From positions 62,001-126,000 of the forward strand of contig JAJDCO010000004.1 in assembly GCA_029260795.1 (NCBI GenBank): a stretch of DNA of 64,000 nt. The letters run 5' to 3'. The notes under the pieces were generated by a model. That model was not told the origin of the DNA. It did no database searches and worked only from the letters and a program-made list of their open reading frames with translations. This DNA comes from Planctomycetota bacterium (GTDB lineage: Bacteria > Planctomycetota > OFTM77). Shown one piece after another: positions 45,228 through 54,779 of the stretch. Both the position numbers and the translations under genes were made by a program. The number at the start of each line of letters is the position of its first letter. Within the stretch, counting starts at the first letter, position 1.

Positions 45228-47117
45228 TCAAGTAGCCGCCGCCAGCTCCTGCTGCTTCAACCGTCGGGTATCGAGGGTCTTCTTGACGACTCGCTGCTCA
45301 AAGATCCCGAGCAGGCTGCTCGTGAACATGTAGAGGGAGAGACCCGAAGCGTAACGATAGAGCATGAAAGCGAAAATGATCGGCATGATCATCATCATCT
45401 TCTGGGTGGCGCGCTGCTGGGGATCTTCCGACTTCGGCATCATGCTCTGATTCACGATCCAGGTGATGGTCATCAGGATCGGAAGCAGATTGAAGTTCTC
45501 GACATTGAAGATCAGCAGGTTGAGATTCAGGCCCTCGATCAACCGATCGGGCTGGGACAGGTCCTGGATCCACCCGATGAAAGGCGAGTGCCGGAGATTG
45601 ATGTCGACCCGGAGCGCCGTAAAGAGGCCGATGAAGATCGGCAGCTGCAAGAAGATCGGCAGGCAGCCCGCCAGGGGAGGCGTTGCCTTGTGCTCCTTGA
45701 GAAGCTTCATCTGCTCCTGGCTGAACTTCTGACGGTTGTTCTTGTACTTCTCGCGCATCTCCTCGAGCTTCGGCTTCAGGACGACCATCTTCTTCTGGTA
45801 CTCCTGCATCGTGACCTGCTGCTTCCGATTGAGCGGAAACAGGATCATGCGCACGAGGAGCGTCAGCAGGATGATCGCGAAGCCGAAGTTGCCGACGATG
45901 GCTTCGAAGAGATGCAACAGCGCGATCAGGCCACGAGTCATGAAGCCCAGGATCGAGCCGTAGTCCTCTTCCATGACCGAGTAGATCGGGCGGTAGGCCG
46001 CCTTCTCCTGAAGCAGCGACGGGTCCTTGGGACCCAAGTAGAAGAGGAAGCTCGCCTCTTTGGTGATCCCCGGCTCCGGGAGCTGAAAGCCGAATCTCAG
46101 CGAGGTCGTCACGTTCGCGACGGCCAGGGTCTCGGCCATCCCGGTGCCGTCTTCGGGCTTCCAGTGGACCTTGTGGCTCGAAGCCTTCTCTCGATCGAGC
46201 GGCTCGATGAAAACCGATATCTCGCCTTCGGTGTCCTCGGCGAGAATCCCTCCGATGAAGTACTTGCCGACGACCGCCGCCCCCAGGAGATTCTCGCCGG
46301 TCGGGCGCTTGTCTTCGTCGATCGGCAGCGACTCGGAGTCTGACTCGAACTCGTCGCGTCCCGGCACCCGGGAGATCGTCTGAGCTCGGGTCACGGCAAA
46401 GGGGTCGTCGACCTCCTCAACCAGGCCCGCCGCGCCCGACAGCAAGAAGTTCCACCGGCGACGCGACCCGGCGTAGGACTCGTTCGTGATGCGCACGGTA
46501 CAGCGCAAGTCGTACACCGGAAGCTCGCCTGCCGCGGCCGCCGCCGGTACGCTGATCGTCTTGACGATCAGCAGGCCACCATCGACTTGCGTCCGGAACC
46601 GGTAGTGCGTCGCTCCATCGGCGTCGGTCTCCGGCTCATCCCACTCCCAGTAACGCGAGTCGAGCTCGTAGTCCTGGTTGAGATCTCGGAGAACGAGCGA
46701 AGCCGGCTTGCCGTCTCGGCCCGCGAGGAGGGGTAGCCAGTTCTCAGGATCGAGGCGTTCCTCGGCGCTCAGCCCCGGTTTCTTGAAGTAGGTCTTGAGC
46801 CGAGCCGATCGAACGCTACCGCCGCCTTGGTTGGAGAGAACCAGCTCCTGGGTCGGAGTCCCAATCTCCCAGATCTGCGGAGCGACTGCCGGGACGTCGG
46901 GTTGATCCTGCTTCGGCTCATCCGTCTCGGGCTGATCCGCTTCCTTCTCGGAATCGGAGTCGGTCTGGGTCGGAGTCGGATCGTCCTTCGGCTTCTCGGA
47001 GTCCGCGGTCGGGTCCGAGGACTTCGGGGGAACCTCCGGCCGGGGCACGCAGAAGCGCATCCAGAAGACGGTGACCAGGAAGGTGAGCGCGATGGCCAGG
47101 AGCAGCCGCTTTTCCAT
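45228..47117 (-). CDS. yidC: Membrane protein insertase YidC
   Basis: 629 aa. N-terminal anchor (~5-20), then an acidic, Pro/Asp/Glu-rich linker (~28-85), a periplasmic beta-supersandwich domain (to ~400), and the conserved 60KD_IMP insertase domain (GFAIILLTLLVRMILFPLN, LPIFIGLFTALR). The positive Arg of the hydrophilic groove is in LLVRMILFP. ATG 47117 (MEKRLLLAIALTF) matches Gram-negative-type YidC. Followed by mnmE after 37 bp. Confidence 0.95.
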   Translation of the reverse strand: MEKRLLLAIALTFLVTVFWMRFCVPRPEVPPKSSDPTADSEKPKDDPTPTQTDSDSEKEADQPETDEPKQDQPDVPAVAPQIWEIGTPTQELVLSNQGGGSVRSARLKTYFKKPGLSAEERLDPENWLPLLAGRDGKPASLVLRDLNQDYELDSRYWEWDEPETDADGATHYRFRTQVDGGLLIVKTISVPAAAAAGELPVYDLRCTVRITNESYAGSRRRWNFLLSGAAGLVEEVDDPFAVTRAQTISRVPGRDEFESDSESLPIDEDKRPTGENLLGAAVVGKYFIGGILAEDTEGEISVFIEPLDREKASSHKVHWKPEDGTGMAETLAVANVTTSLRFGFQLPEPGITKEASFLFYLGPKDPSLLQEKAAYRPIYSVMEEDYGSILGFMTRGLIALLHLFEAIVGNFGFAIILLTLLVRMILFPLNRKQQVTMQEYQKKMVVLKPKLEEMREKYKNNRQKFSQEQMKLLKEHKATPPLAGCLPIFLQLPIFIGLFTALRVDINLRHSPFIGWIQDLSQPDRLIEGLNLNLLIFNVENFNLLPILMTITWIVNQSMMPKSEDPQQRATQKMMMIMPIIFAFMLYRYASGLSLYMFTSSLLGIFEQRVVKKTLDTRRLKQQELAAAT

Positions 47118-47299
47118 GGGAATGACGATCCGGGCGGCAAGTGGTGTGCTTCGGTCCGTAGGGCGACGGAGAACGACGTCGCGTGCCAAAGCCGGTCACT
47201 ATAGGCAGCGTCAGACCGGCATTGAAGACGAAAATCGATCGGAGCCAGGGACTCGCAGCGTCCGGTGTCGATCTTTGCCAAGAACGGCCCGAGACGGGC

Positions 47300-48073
47300 T
47301 CAGCGTCCCTTCTCGAGCCGATCGGCGAGATAGTCCGGCAGGCCGGCGGTGGCGTAGATCTTTTGCATCACCGACCGATAGTCATACTCGACGCGATGGA
47401 AGCGGATCTCGCCGCCGGCGATGGACACGTAGCTCGCCCGAACGTCGCCGTCGCGCGGCTGTCCGACCGAGCCAACGTTGAACAACGTCTTCTCACTGTT
47501 GCACTGGTAGACGCCGTCGGAGATGTCGTTGGGATGGAAGTACTCTCCCGCGGTCGTATAGACCCCGGGCACGTGGGAGTGACCCACGAAGCACTTCGGC
47601 CGATCCATGCGCTCGAACAGTACCCGCATCTTCTCGGGCTTCTGGGAATCGCGCGGCAGGAGGTACTCGCGGATCGGATCCCGCGGCGAGCCGTGGACGA
47701 AGAGGTTGTCGTCGAGGTGGGCCCGCTCTTTCAGACCGCCGAGAAAGTTCCAGTAGCGCTCGTTCTCTTCCCACGGGAACTGGCTGTCGTTCAAGGCATC
47801 GCGCGTCCAGTCGATCGCCGAGCGAGCCTTGTCGTTGAACTCGGTCGCGCTTCCCTCGTCGAGCAGCGCCTCTTCGTGATTCCCGCGGATGCACTGGATG
47901 GGACGAGGCCAGTCCAAGATCATGTCGATGCACTGGCGCGGGTTGGGGCCGTAGCCGATCACGTCGCCCAGACAGACGACCTCTTCGATTCCTCGGCTCC
48001 GAATGTCCTCGAACACGGCGCCGAGGGCTTCGGTGTTGCTATGAAGATCGGAGATGATCGCAAACGAGCTCAC
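47300..48073 (-). CDS. Calcineurin-like metallophosphoesterase
   Basis: 257 aa, GTG start. Motifs of the YfcE/MJ0936 family: SDLHSN, GDVIGYGP, GNHE, and the GHSH ...NVGSVGQPRDGD end. A cytosolic, two-metal phosphodiesterase; substrate not predictable. Transcribed alone, 139 bp below the Trm112-like gene. Confidence 0.9.
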   Translation of the reverse strand: MSSFAIISDLHSNTEALGAVFEDIRSRGIEEVVCLGDVIGYGPNPRQCIDMILDWPRPIQCIRGNHEEALLDEGSATEFNDKARSAIDWTRDALNDSQFPWEENERYWNFLGGLKERAHLDDNLFVHGSPRDPIREYLLPRDSQKPEKMRVLFERMDRPKCFVGHSHVPGVYTTAGEYFHPNDISDGVYQCNSEKTLFNVGSVGQPRDGDVRASYVSIAGGEIRFHRVEYDYRSVMQKIYATAGLPDYLADRLEKGR

Positions 48074-48212
48074 GTTCCTGCTCCCGCCGTGTCGATCCGG
48101 GTCCCGAACGCCAGCACGGCCCGGCGTGGCAGGAATCGGACAGAGCCGCGCGTTCTAGTGGACCGTCTCGAGATTGTCAACCTTCGGTCGTGCCGAGGCC
48201 AACGCTCGCAAC

Positions 48213-48410
48213 TCACTCTTTCGGAGCCTCTTTGGAGGAGTCCCCCGAGCTTTCGCCTCCCTCGGCTTCCTCGACGATCAGGATCGGGATCCCGTCTCGG
48301 ACCGGATATCGCCGCCCACAAGACGAGCACCGAAGCGTCTCGCCGTCCTCCACGAGCTGACTCAAGTCGTCGGGACAGCGAACGAGCTCCAGTAGCTTGG
48401 CGTCGACCAT
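48213..48410 (-). CDS. Trm112/YcaR-family zinc-ribbon-like protein
   Basis: 65 aa. MVDAKLLELVRCPDDLSQL, CSSCGRRYPVRDGIPILI is the Trm112 pattern. The first metal pair, normally CPxC, is CPDD here, leaving one Cys in it. ATG 48410 is preferred over 48419 because a GGAG box lies ten bases upstream. The acidic/Ser-rich tail (EEAEGGESSGDSSKEAPKE) extends past the usual end. Partner of methyltransferases in other species. Confidence 0.78.
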   Translation of the reverse strand: MVDAKLLELVRCPDDLSQLVEDGETLRCSSCGRRYPVRDGIPILIVEEAEGGESSGDSSKEAPKE

Positions 48411-48530
48411 TCTCGGCATTCTCCGGTCCTCGGGGCCTCGATGCGGCGAAACGTCGCCCGAGATTGTATCAATCGAGCCCGCTTTCGGGCACCCAAGCCG
48501 CGCCAACTCTCTCGACTCCGCCGATCCCCC

Positions 48531-49211
48531 TCAGAGCCGGCCCGATTCCAAGAAGCTGAAGTACGTCTGCTCGCCGACGATCACGTGATCGAGAAGTCCG
48601 ATACCCAACAGATCGCCCGCTCGACGCAGCCGACGAGTGACCTCGACATCCTCCAGGCTAGGAGTCGGGTCGCCGCTCGGATGATTGTGAGCGACGAGCA
48701 CGTAGCAGGCTCCCTGTCGAACCGCCGGTCCAAAGACCTCCCGCGGATGGACGAGGCTCCCGGTCAAGCTGCCTCGCGAGATCTCGATCTCTCGCACGAT
48801 TCGGCAACGCGCATCGAGGAGCAACGCCGAGAAGACCTCCTGATCGGCGGCTCCCAACCGAGCGCGCAGATGCGAGTACACGTCGCCGCCGGATCGGATC
48901 GAGCGGCCGACGGCCAATGGCTTCAGGAGCGCTCGACGTCCCAAGGCCAGCGCTGCGACGAGACGCCGACTCCATCCCGCCGGGACGCCCGCGGCCTCCA
49001 GCTCGGCCGACGATCGATGGCAAAGGCCCCGGAGCCCGTTCCATTCCTCCAGGCAATCGCGCGCCGTCCGGGATGCGCGGTCCGACTCGGAGCCATCCCC
49101 CCAGAGCAGCGCCAGCAGCTCTTCGTCCTTCAGCCCCTCGGCACCGGAAGCATTCAACCGCTTGACCACGCCGGCTCGCCGACGAGTCTCGCGTCGATAC
49201 TCTCGTTCCAT
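48531..49211 (-). CDS. radC: RadC-family JAMM/MPN+ domain protein
   Basis: 226 aa. The JAMM zinc motif HNHPSGDPTPSLED is intact near residue 180, after FSALLLDARCRI. The N-terminal helix-hairpin-helix region (~25-85) is recognisable (GLKDEELLALLWGDG). Biochemical role of RadC remains unclear; a DNA-repair role is doubtful. ATG 49211 (MEREYRRETRR). Confidence 0.9.
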   Translation of the reverse strand: MEREYRRETRRRAGVVKRLNASGAEGLKDEELLALLWGDGSESDRASRTARDCLEEWNGLRGLCHRSSAELEAAGVPAGWSRRLVAALALGRRALLKPLAVGRSIRSGGDVYSHLRARLGAADQEVFSALLLDARCRIVREIEISRGSLTGSLVHPREVFGPAVRQGACYVLVAHNHPSGDPTPSLEDVEVTRRLRRAGDLLGIGLLDHVIVGEQTYFSFLESGRL

Positions 49212-49308
49212 CACAGCTCTCCTGAATCGCCCCACACCTGCCTATCAGTCGCAGCGATGAGAGACGGGTTACAGAAGAGGTCCGCATTTCTCGGGGAGAC
49301 GCAGTGCC

Positions 49309-50145
49309 TCAACTTCGAGCGGCGGACGTCGGTGCCGACGCTTCGAGGCGTTTTCGCAGGCGCGCTTCGGTCTCGGCACGCTCCTCGGGCGACATCCGGT
49401 AGAACTGGCGGCCGTCCGACCGAGCTTGGGGCTCTCGCTCGAGAGCCTCACCTCGAGACAGGCACCCGACGACTTCGGCCAGCGCGTCGGCTTGGATGAG
49501 ATGCGCTCGATCGCGGACGGTCTGGATCACGTCGCCCGCCTCGAGAGGCACCTCCTTCCGGAGCACGATGTCGCCCGTGTCGACGCCCGTGTCGACGAAG
49601 TGCACGGTGATTCCGACCGGATCTCCCGCATGGATCGCCCACTCGATGACGTTCATTCCACGATAGGTCGGCAGGATCCCGGCGTGCGCATTGAGGGCAC
49701 CGATGCGCGGCACTTCGAGGATCGGAGCGCGGAGGATGCGCGTTCCCCCCAGCACGATCACGTCCGGGTCGAGACTCTGCAGCGCGGCCACCGCCTCCGG
49801 TGAGTTGAGGTGAGCCACCTTCGGACAGGGGACACCATCCCGTCGGCAGAGCTCCTCGAGGTTCAAGGTCGCCTCGCCGCCGACCAAGCGCTGCTCACCC
49901 GTCGGCTCGACGCGGCGAGCAACGCCGAGCCGAATCGCGATCGCACGCCCCCCCCGTCTCAGGAAGCTCCCAGCGGCACGGAGGAAGCTCCCCGATCGGA
50001 GGTGATGTCGGATCCGCTTCGACAAGCGCCACTCAGCCGGAAACTCGAGCAGCACGGCGTCGAACGGCAGGCCCGCTTCCCGCGCGGCGAGATAGATCGA
50101 GCGCCCGTAGACCGAGGTCTGTCGCGAGAGCAAGACGGAGCGCAT
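49309..50145 (-). CDS. Formyltransferase-domain protein (not Fmt)
   Basis: 278 aa. The catalytic triad region of the formyl_trans_N fold is visible: LNAHAGILPTYRG (Asn/His) and HFVDTGVDTGDIV (Asp). The N-terminal ~100 residues differ from methionyl-tRNA formyltransferase, and no Fmt C-terminal domain is present, which fits a sugar-nucleotide or metabolite N-formyltransferase. It shares a TGATG junction with the toroid gene upstream. Substrate unknown. Confidence 0.78.
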   Translation of the reverse strand: MRSVLLSRQTSVYGRSIYLAAREAGLPFDAVLLEFPAEWRLSKRIRHHLRSGSFLRAAGSFLRRGGRAIAIRLGVARRVEPTGEQRLVGGEATLNLEELCRRDGVPCPKVAHLNSPEAVAALQSLDPDVIVLGGTRILRAPILEVPRIGALNAHAGILPTYRGMNVIEWAIHAGDPVGITVHFVDTGVDTGDIVLRKEVPLEAGDVIQTVRDRAHLIQADALAEVVGCLSRGEALEREPQARSDGRQFYRMSPEERAETEARLRKRLEASAPTSAARS

Positions 50146-51302
50146 CAGCTCGCCCCGGCGATCGTGTCCTCGAGCATCAAGGCATCGGCGAAGAACTTGG
50201 CGGCCCAGTTGAGATACTCGTAGCTGCCGTAGGGCGCGTTGATCGGGAACGACCCCTTGATCCCACCCCGGACACCGAGGTCGGGATGCGTGAGGTCCTG
50301 AGTGCGGCGCAGGAAGTAGTTGGCTTGGCGAGCCGCGGCGAGGAACATCTCGTTGCCTTCGCGCTCATGGAAGCGCAGCCACAGGATCGAGGTTTGGGCC
50401 AGCCCCGTGAGGCAGACCCAGCGCACGGTTGGACGCCATGTCTCGTCGAAGCGTCCGGCCAACGAGCCGTCCGGTCGCTGGACGGCGCACAGCTTCTCGG
50501 CGCCCGTTCGAGCGGCCTCGAGACAATCGCGGCGATCGAGAATCAGCCCGGCCTCGAACAATCCGCGCAAGGTGTATCCGATGGTGTGCAGAAGCGGCTG
50601 GCTGCTGTCGGTCAAGCAGCAGTGTGCAAACCAGCCGACGTCGTTGCGATTCTGCAACGTACGATCGATGGCTCGCTCGGCCGCCTCGAGGAACTCGGGT
50701 CGGCGGAAGGCCTTCCCCGCCTGGGCGAGGGCCCACGCGGTCCGCACGTTGTAGGTATGCTCGCCCGGCTGTGAGAAGGGCGACAAGCCCCGACGCCACA
50801 CACCGTCCTCGTCCAACATGGAAACGAGCCACTCGGCGGCGCGGACGCCCGCATTCGCGTAGCGCTCTTCCCAGGTCTCGCGATAGGTGCGGCACCAGCC
50901 CAGCAGCACTTGCCCGGTGTTGAACACCGCAGGAGCTTGGACGGGAGCGTCGATCGTGCCAGCCTGAACCGCTCCGTCGGGAAGCTGGATCTCGCACTCC
51001 CAGTCGGCCATTCGGATCGCACGCTTCCGGAACGACTCCCGATCAGGACGACGGGCGAACTCGAACATCGTCGGAATGATGTATCCCGTCGTCTCCGGGT
51101 AGGCGGCCGCCCAGCCTCGAGTGAGGCTATAGCTTCTCGCGACGCCACCGCTGCCGGTCTCGTCTTGCGCCCGCGAGATCCACTCCAAGGTGGCATCGAG
51201 ATGGTCTTCGAGGCTGGCCGGAACCTGAAGGCTCCACCCGGTGTAGTCGGCCAAGAGGGGCCGGATGGTTCGCCAACGGGTCTTGAGCTTCGAGGACATC
51301 AT
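50145..51302 (-). CDS. Alpha/alpha-toroid protein (glycoside hydrolase/epimerase-like)
   Basis: 385 aa made of repeated helical hairpins with Trp/Gly-rich turns: GVARSYSLTRGWAAAYPETTGYIIPTMFEFAR in adjacent pieces, NTGQVLLGWCRTY, NVRTAWALAQAG, HTIGYTLRGLFEAG. This is the (alpha/alpha)6 barrel found in glycan lyases, unsaturated glucuronyl hydrolases and related enzymes. No secretion signal is seen, so it acts in the cytoplasm. Coupled to a formyltransferase, which suggests work on one glycan or sugar metabolite. Confidence 0.72.
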   Translation of the reverse strand: MMSSKLKTRWRTIRPLLADYTGWSLQVPASLEDHLDATLEWISRAQDETGSGGVARSYSLTRGWAAAYPETTGYIIPTMFEFARRPDRESFRKRAIRMADWECEIQLPDGAVQAGTIDAPVQAPAVFNTGQVLLGWCRTYRETWEERYANAGVRAAEWLVSMLDEDGVWRRGLSPFSQPGEHTYNVRTAWALAQAGKAFRRPEFLEAAERAIDRTLQNRNDVGWFAHCCLTDSSQPLLHTIGYTLRGLFEAGLILDRRDCLEAARTGAEKLCAVQRPDGSLAGRFDETWRPTVRWVCLTGLAQTSILWLRFHEREGNEMFLAAARQANYFLRRTQDLTHPDLGVRGGIKGSFPINAPYGSYEYLNWAAKFFADALMLEDTIAGAS

Positions 51303-51431
51303 GTACGACGCTTCCTGTCACCAGCGAACGGATCTGAGACGACGAAACCTACTCGACCTATCGGTCACAGCCCTTCCTATATAAAATCGCGCCGACTTTT
51401 CGCAGCCACGTCTCTTGGAAAGGCTTCCCTC

Positions 51432-52838
51432 ATGCTCCTCTCCTGCACGCTCTTCGTCGCCTTCGCTTTCCTCGCGCCTCAGGAAGCCGACGTGGCGGCC
51501 GAGGTGCGAAAGGCGGTCTCGCAAGATCGTTTGCGACAGACCGTGCGGGAGCTCGTCGACCTCGGGCCGCGCATGGGTGGCACCCAGTCCGGGACCCGGG
51601 CGGCCGAGTATCTGAAAAAGCGATTCGCCGACCTCGACCTGCAGGTGCAGACGATCGACGATTCCGAGCTGGCGACCTTCGAGCCTCGAGAATGGAAGGT
51701 CACGGCACGTCAAGGAGACCGCGTCGTCGAGCTCCAATCCGCTTGGCCCTATTTGTTCTCGCCCGCGTTCGAGCTCGAGGAGATCGAGATCCTGGCACTC
51801 GGGTCCCCGACCGACGAGCGCGCGAAGGGCCGAGCCGTCCTGGCCAAGGGACACGTGGCTCGCGGCTACGCTCGCTGGGCCGCCTCGGAAGCGAAGGTCA
51901 TCCTGTGCGCCTATCCCGATGATCCCGAGTCGAATCCCACCTGGACGCCCGTCTTCCGTCTACGCGCCCGCGATGGAGCCGCGCCGGTTCCCGTGTTCGG
52001 GATCTCGCACCAAGATGCCGAGCGGCTGCGATCGCTGCTCGAGACGGGCGCCGTCCAGCTCTCGGCGAGCCTCCGTGCGGAGATCGGCAAGGGACGACCG
52101 CGGACCGTCGTGGCCGAGATTCCAGGACGCGATCGGAAGCGGTTCCTACTCTTCTGCGCCCACGGCGACTCGGACGGGGGCGGGCCGGGTGCCGATGACA
52201 ATGCTTCGGGCGAGGCGGTCGTGGTCGAGATCGCCACAGTGTGGAAGCAGCTGCTCGATGCTGGTGTGCTGAAGCAGCCAGCCGTCTCCGTGAAGTTCGC
52301 GATCTGGGGTGCCGAGATCCACTCGACGCGCCACTTCCTCGAGACCGAGCAAGGCGCGGCAGAGCGCATCGTGGCCGTGATCAACTACGACCAAGCGGGC
52401 ACCGGTGCCGAACGCGACGCGGTCTACGTCGAGCCCGACGACGTAGAGGCGAACAAGCCCATCGTGGCGGCGTTCCATCGCGTCTTGAAGCGTCACCACG
52501 AACAGACGGGATTTTGGGGCGAGTATGCGTCGAACAAGTCGCTGGGCGGCACCGACTCGTACGTGTTCCAGAGCGAGCGCGCGACCGGTGGCCGCATCGT
52601 CCCGGCCGTGACCGTCTTCAGCTCGGCCTGGGGCCGCCCGACTCGTGTCGAGCCCACTCCCGGCATCGAGCAGCCCGGTTGGAAGGGCAAGCCCGACGAG
52701 ATCGTGGTCGACTACTCACGCGTCTACCACGCCTCGGGTGACACTCCGGAGAACACGACCGAGCTCGAGCCTGCCAATCTCGAGCGCTGCACGCTGGCCG
52801 GAATGCTGGGAGCCTTGGAGTACCTGACCCACCGGTAA
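51432..52838 (+). CDS. M28-family zinc peptidase, exported
   Basis: 468 aa. Short signal peptide (~1-16, hydrophobic to FLAPQ). Zinc ligands: His in FCAHGDSDG, Asp in GADDNASG, Glu in WGAEIHSTR and Asp in INYDQAG, the order of M28 aminopeptidases. A PA-like domain is inserted before the catalytic core (~100-190). GGAAAGG-like ribosome site (GGAAAGG) sits nine bases before ATG 51432. An AT-rich -10-like stretch (TATATAAAAT) lies at 51378-51387. Divergent from the toroid gene. Confidence 0.87.
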   Translation: MLLSCTLFVAFAFLAPQEADVAAEVRKAVSQDRLRQTVRELVDLGPRMGGTQSGTRAAEYLKKRFADLDLQVQTIDDSELATFEPREWKVTARQGDRVVELQSAWPYLFSPAFELEEIEILALGSPTDERAKGRAVLAKGHVARGYARWAASEAKVILCAYPDDPESNPTWTPVFRLRARDGAAPVPVFGISHQDAERLRSLLETGAVQLSASLRAEIGKGRPRTVVAEIPGRDRKRFLLFCAHGDSDGGGPGADDNASGEAVVVEIATVWKQLLDAGVLKQPAVSVKFAIWGAEIHSTRHFLETEQGAAERIVAVINYDQAGTGAERDAVYVEPDDVEANKPIVAAFHRVLKRHHEQTGFWGEYASNKSLGGTDSYVFQSERATGGRIVPAVTVFSSAWGRPTRVEPTPGIEQPGWKGKPDEIVVDYSRVYHASGDTPENTTELEPANLERCTLAGMLGALEYLTHR

Positions 52839-52969
52839 TCGACACCGGCTTTGGCCCCACGAACTCATCGGGGTTCTTCCCAGGCGAACCGACCCGTCGT
52901 CGAGATCCGCCTTCGATCACTCTCGCCAAGGCCGCCGTCAGCGGCTCGGTCACTTCCGCTCCACCCGGC

Positions 52970-54214
52970 TCAATGCTCCAGCTGCCCCACCCAATCCTGG
53001 AAGAGCTCGTCGACCGAGCGCTGATAGACGTCGTAGACGGCGGTCTCAAAAGGGCGCTCTCGGAGTCGGTGGAGCACCTGCGCCAAAGCGCCTTGACCGT
53101 ACGAGCGCTTGAGGAACTCCGTGAAGGACTCGGACCAGGCGTAGAGCAAGCGGACGCGATTGGCATCGGCGATGCCCGTGAATGAGCGCGGGATGTCGGA
53201 CGGTGTCGGAAGCGCCGCGCCGCGCCCGACGACCTCTCGCAAGTGCGCATGGGCGCTGGTGACCGAGCCCCCCTCGGCGAGCTGCGCCAGCCCCTCGTTC
53301 AACCAGACGGGGCAGCGATCGGTCAGGCTCTGGACGACGACGTGAACGTACTCGTGACGCAACGTGGATTGGATCCTCGACCGCTCACGACGGAAGTTCT
53401 TGACCGGTAGCCGGATCTTGCCGTCGAAGAGCCCTCCCACCCAGCCATGAGAGTTGGTGACCTGGGCAAAGTCGCTCTGCGTGTACAGGATCACCTGAGT
53501 TCGGGCTTCGGGGAAATGATCGAGCTCCCGCCCGATCGAGAGGTGGGCGTTCTCGAGCAGCTCGAGGATCTCGTCACGATGCTCGTACTGCTCCGAGATC
53601 CCCTCATATCGAATGTCGAAGTGGACGCTCGAGTCGAGGAAGAACTCGCCTTCGACCTCGAGCTCTCGCTTCGCCTTCGCGAGGCGAGCCCGCAAAGGCT
53701 CGTTGTCGCTCTCGAGAGTCAGGGCCCTCTCCCAATGCTCGATCGTGGCCGGAAGCTCTCCTTCTCGGTAGTCGACGTCTCCGAGAAACTCGTGAGCGCG
53801 AGCCGTCTTCGGATCGTCGGGAAACCGCTCGATCGTGCTCGAGAGCTCCTGCCTCGCCAAGTCGTAGCGCGACTCTCGATAGTGCGTGTATCCCACGAAG
53901 AATGCGTACAGCGGCTCCGAAGGATCCAAGCCGCGCGCCTCGAGAAAGGCCGCGCGAGCCTCTTCGAAGGCGTCGCCATCGAGCGCAGCCTTTCCGGACT
54001 GGAAGATCGCGTAGGCGAGGTTGTTGCGCACGGTTCGATTGGCCGGCCACAGCGCGGTCGCCTCGCGAAGGAGTGGGAGGGCTCCCTCGATGTCTCCCGC
54101 TTCGAGAAGCTCGATCGCACGCTCGTTGAGGGAAGCCGCCCGAGTCGGGTCGCCGTTCGAGTCCTGGTAGGCGAAGCTGGTCAGCGCCAGGACGCAGACC
54201 CAGCCCAAGAACAT
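52970..54214 (-). CDS. TPR protein with gluzincin metallopeptidase domain
   Basis: 414 aa. Signal peptide at 1-17 (MFLGWVCVLALTSFAYQ). Residues ~30-180 are tetratricopeptide repeats (LNERAIELLEAGDIEGALPLL...). The C-terminal half is a peptidase MA-like domain with the zinc motif HEYVH and the third ligand in NEGLAQ. Probably a periplasmic protease or protein-binding protein. ATG 54214 is used; a GTG two codons earlier is possible. Confidence 0.83.
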   Translation of the reverse strand: MFLGWVCVLALTSFAYQDSNGDPTRAASLNERAIELLEAGDIEGALPLLREATALWPANRTVRNNLAYAIFQSGKAALDGDAFEEARAAFLEARGLDPSEPLYAFFVGYTHYRESRYDLARQELSSTIERFPDDPKTARAHEFLGDVDYREGELPATIEHWERALTLESDNEPLRARLAKAKRELEVEGEFFLDSSVHFDIRYEGISEQYEHRDEILELLENAHLSIGRELDHFPEARTQVILYTQSDFAQVTNSHGWVGGLFDGKIRLPVKNFRRERSRIQSTLRHEYVHVVVQSLTDRCPVWLNEGLAQLAEGGSVTSAHAHLREVVGRGAALPTPSDIPRSFTGIADANRVRLLYAWSESFTEFLKRSYGQGALAQVLHRLRERPFETAVYDVYQRSVDELFQDWVGQLEH

Positions 54215-54334
54215 CGTCACGACGTCATCCTCTTCTCTCGAGCGCGTGTGGCTTGCTCGCAGCGCCCTCCAGCCAAACGTCGGCTGGCGGCCTCGCGGCG
54301 CTCCGATCCAGCTTGCGCGCCGAAGCGGATCGCG

Positions 54335-54775
54335 TCAACGCTGTGCCACCGGGCCCTCCGAGGAACCGCGCTCTCGGAGCAGAGTGAGGAACGGCCCGTA
54401 TCGATATGGAATTCCGTGCCGCTCATGAAGCTCCTTGAGCTGTCGAAAGAACTGCTCGTGCAGCTCGGGCATGGCGTCACGGTAGCTGGGGTCGCAAAAG
54501 AACACGCGGCAGCCGAGGGGACGGTGCTCCCGATGATGGCACTGGTTGCTCTCGAAGAAGGGGCACAAGCGGTCGAAGGTCGGCAATGGTCGATCACCGA
54601 GCCCAGCGAGGACGTAGTCGACCTCGAGCTCGGTGGCGAAGAGATCGTGCCCGAACTCGTCGAAGCGGCAGCATCGACCACTGAGCTCGCACACCGGCGC
54701 CTGGGCGGCGATGGCCCGCCCGAGCTCGTCGTAGATCGTCTGGAGCTCTGCGTACACGGTCGCCCGTTCCGTCAC
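54335..54775 (-). CDS. YkgJ-family cysteine-cluster protein (first copy)
   Basis: 146 aa, GTG 54775. Cys positions: CELSGRCCRF, LCPFFESNQCHHREHRPLGCRVFFC. These match the CxxxxCC...C...C pattern of the YkgJ zinc/iron-chelating family, function unknown. Starts 4 bp after the second copy ends. The C-terminal part is helical and acidic/basic mixed (QFFRQLKELHERHG). Confidence 0.72.
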   Translation of the reverse strand: MTERATVYAELQTIYDELGRAIAAQAPVCELSGRCCRFDEFGHDLFATELEVDYVLAGLGDRPLPTFDRLCPFFESNQCHHREHRPLGCRVFFCDPSYRDAMPELHEQFFRQLKELHERHGIPYRYGPFLTLLRERGSSEGPVAQR

Positions 54776-54779
54776 GGCG

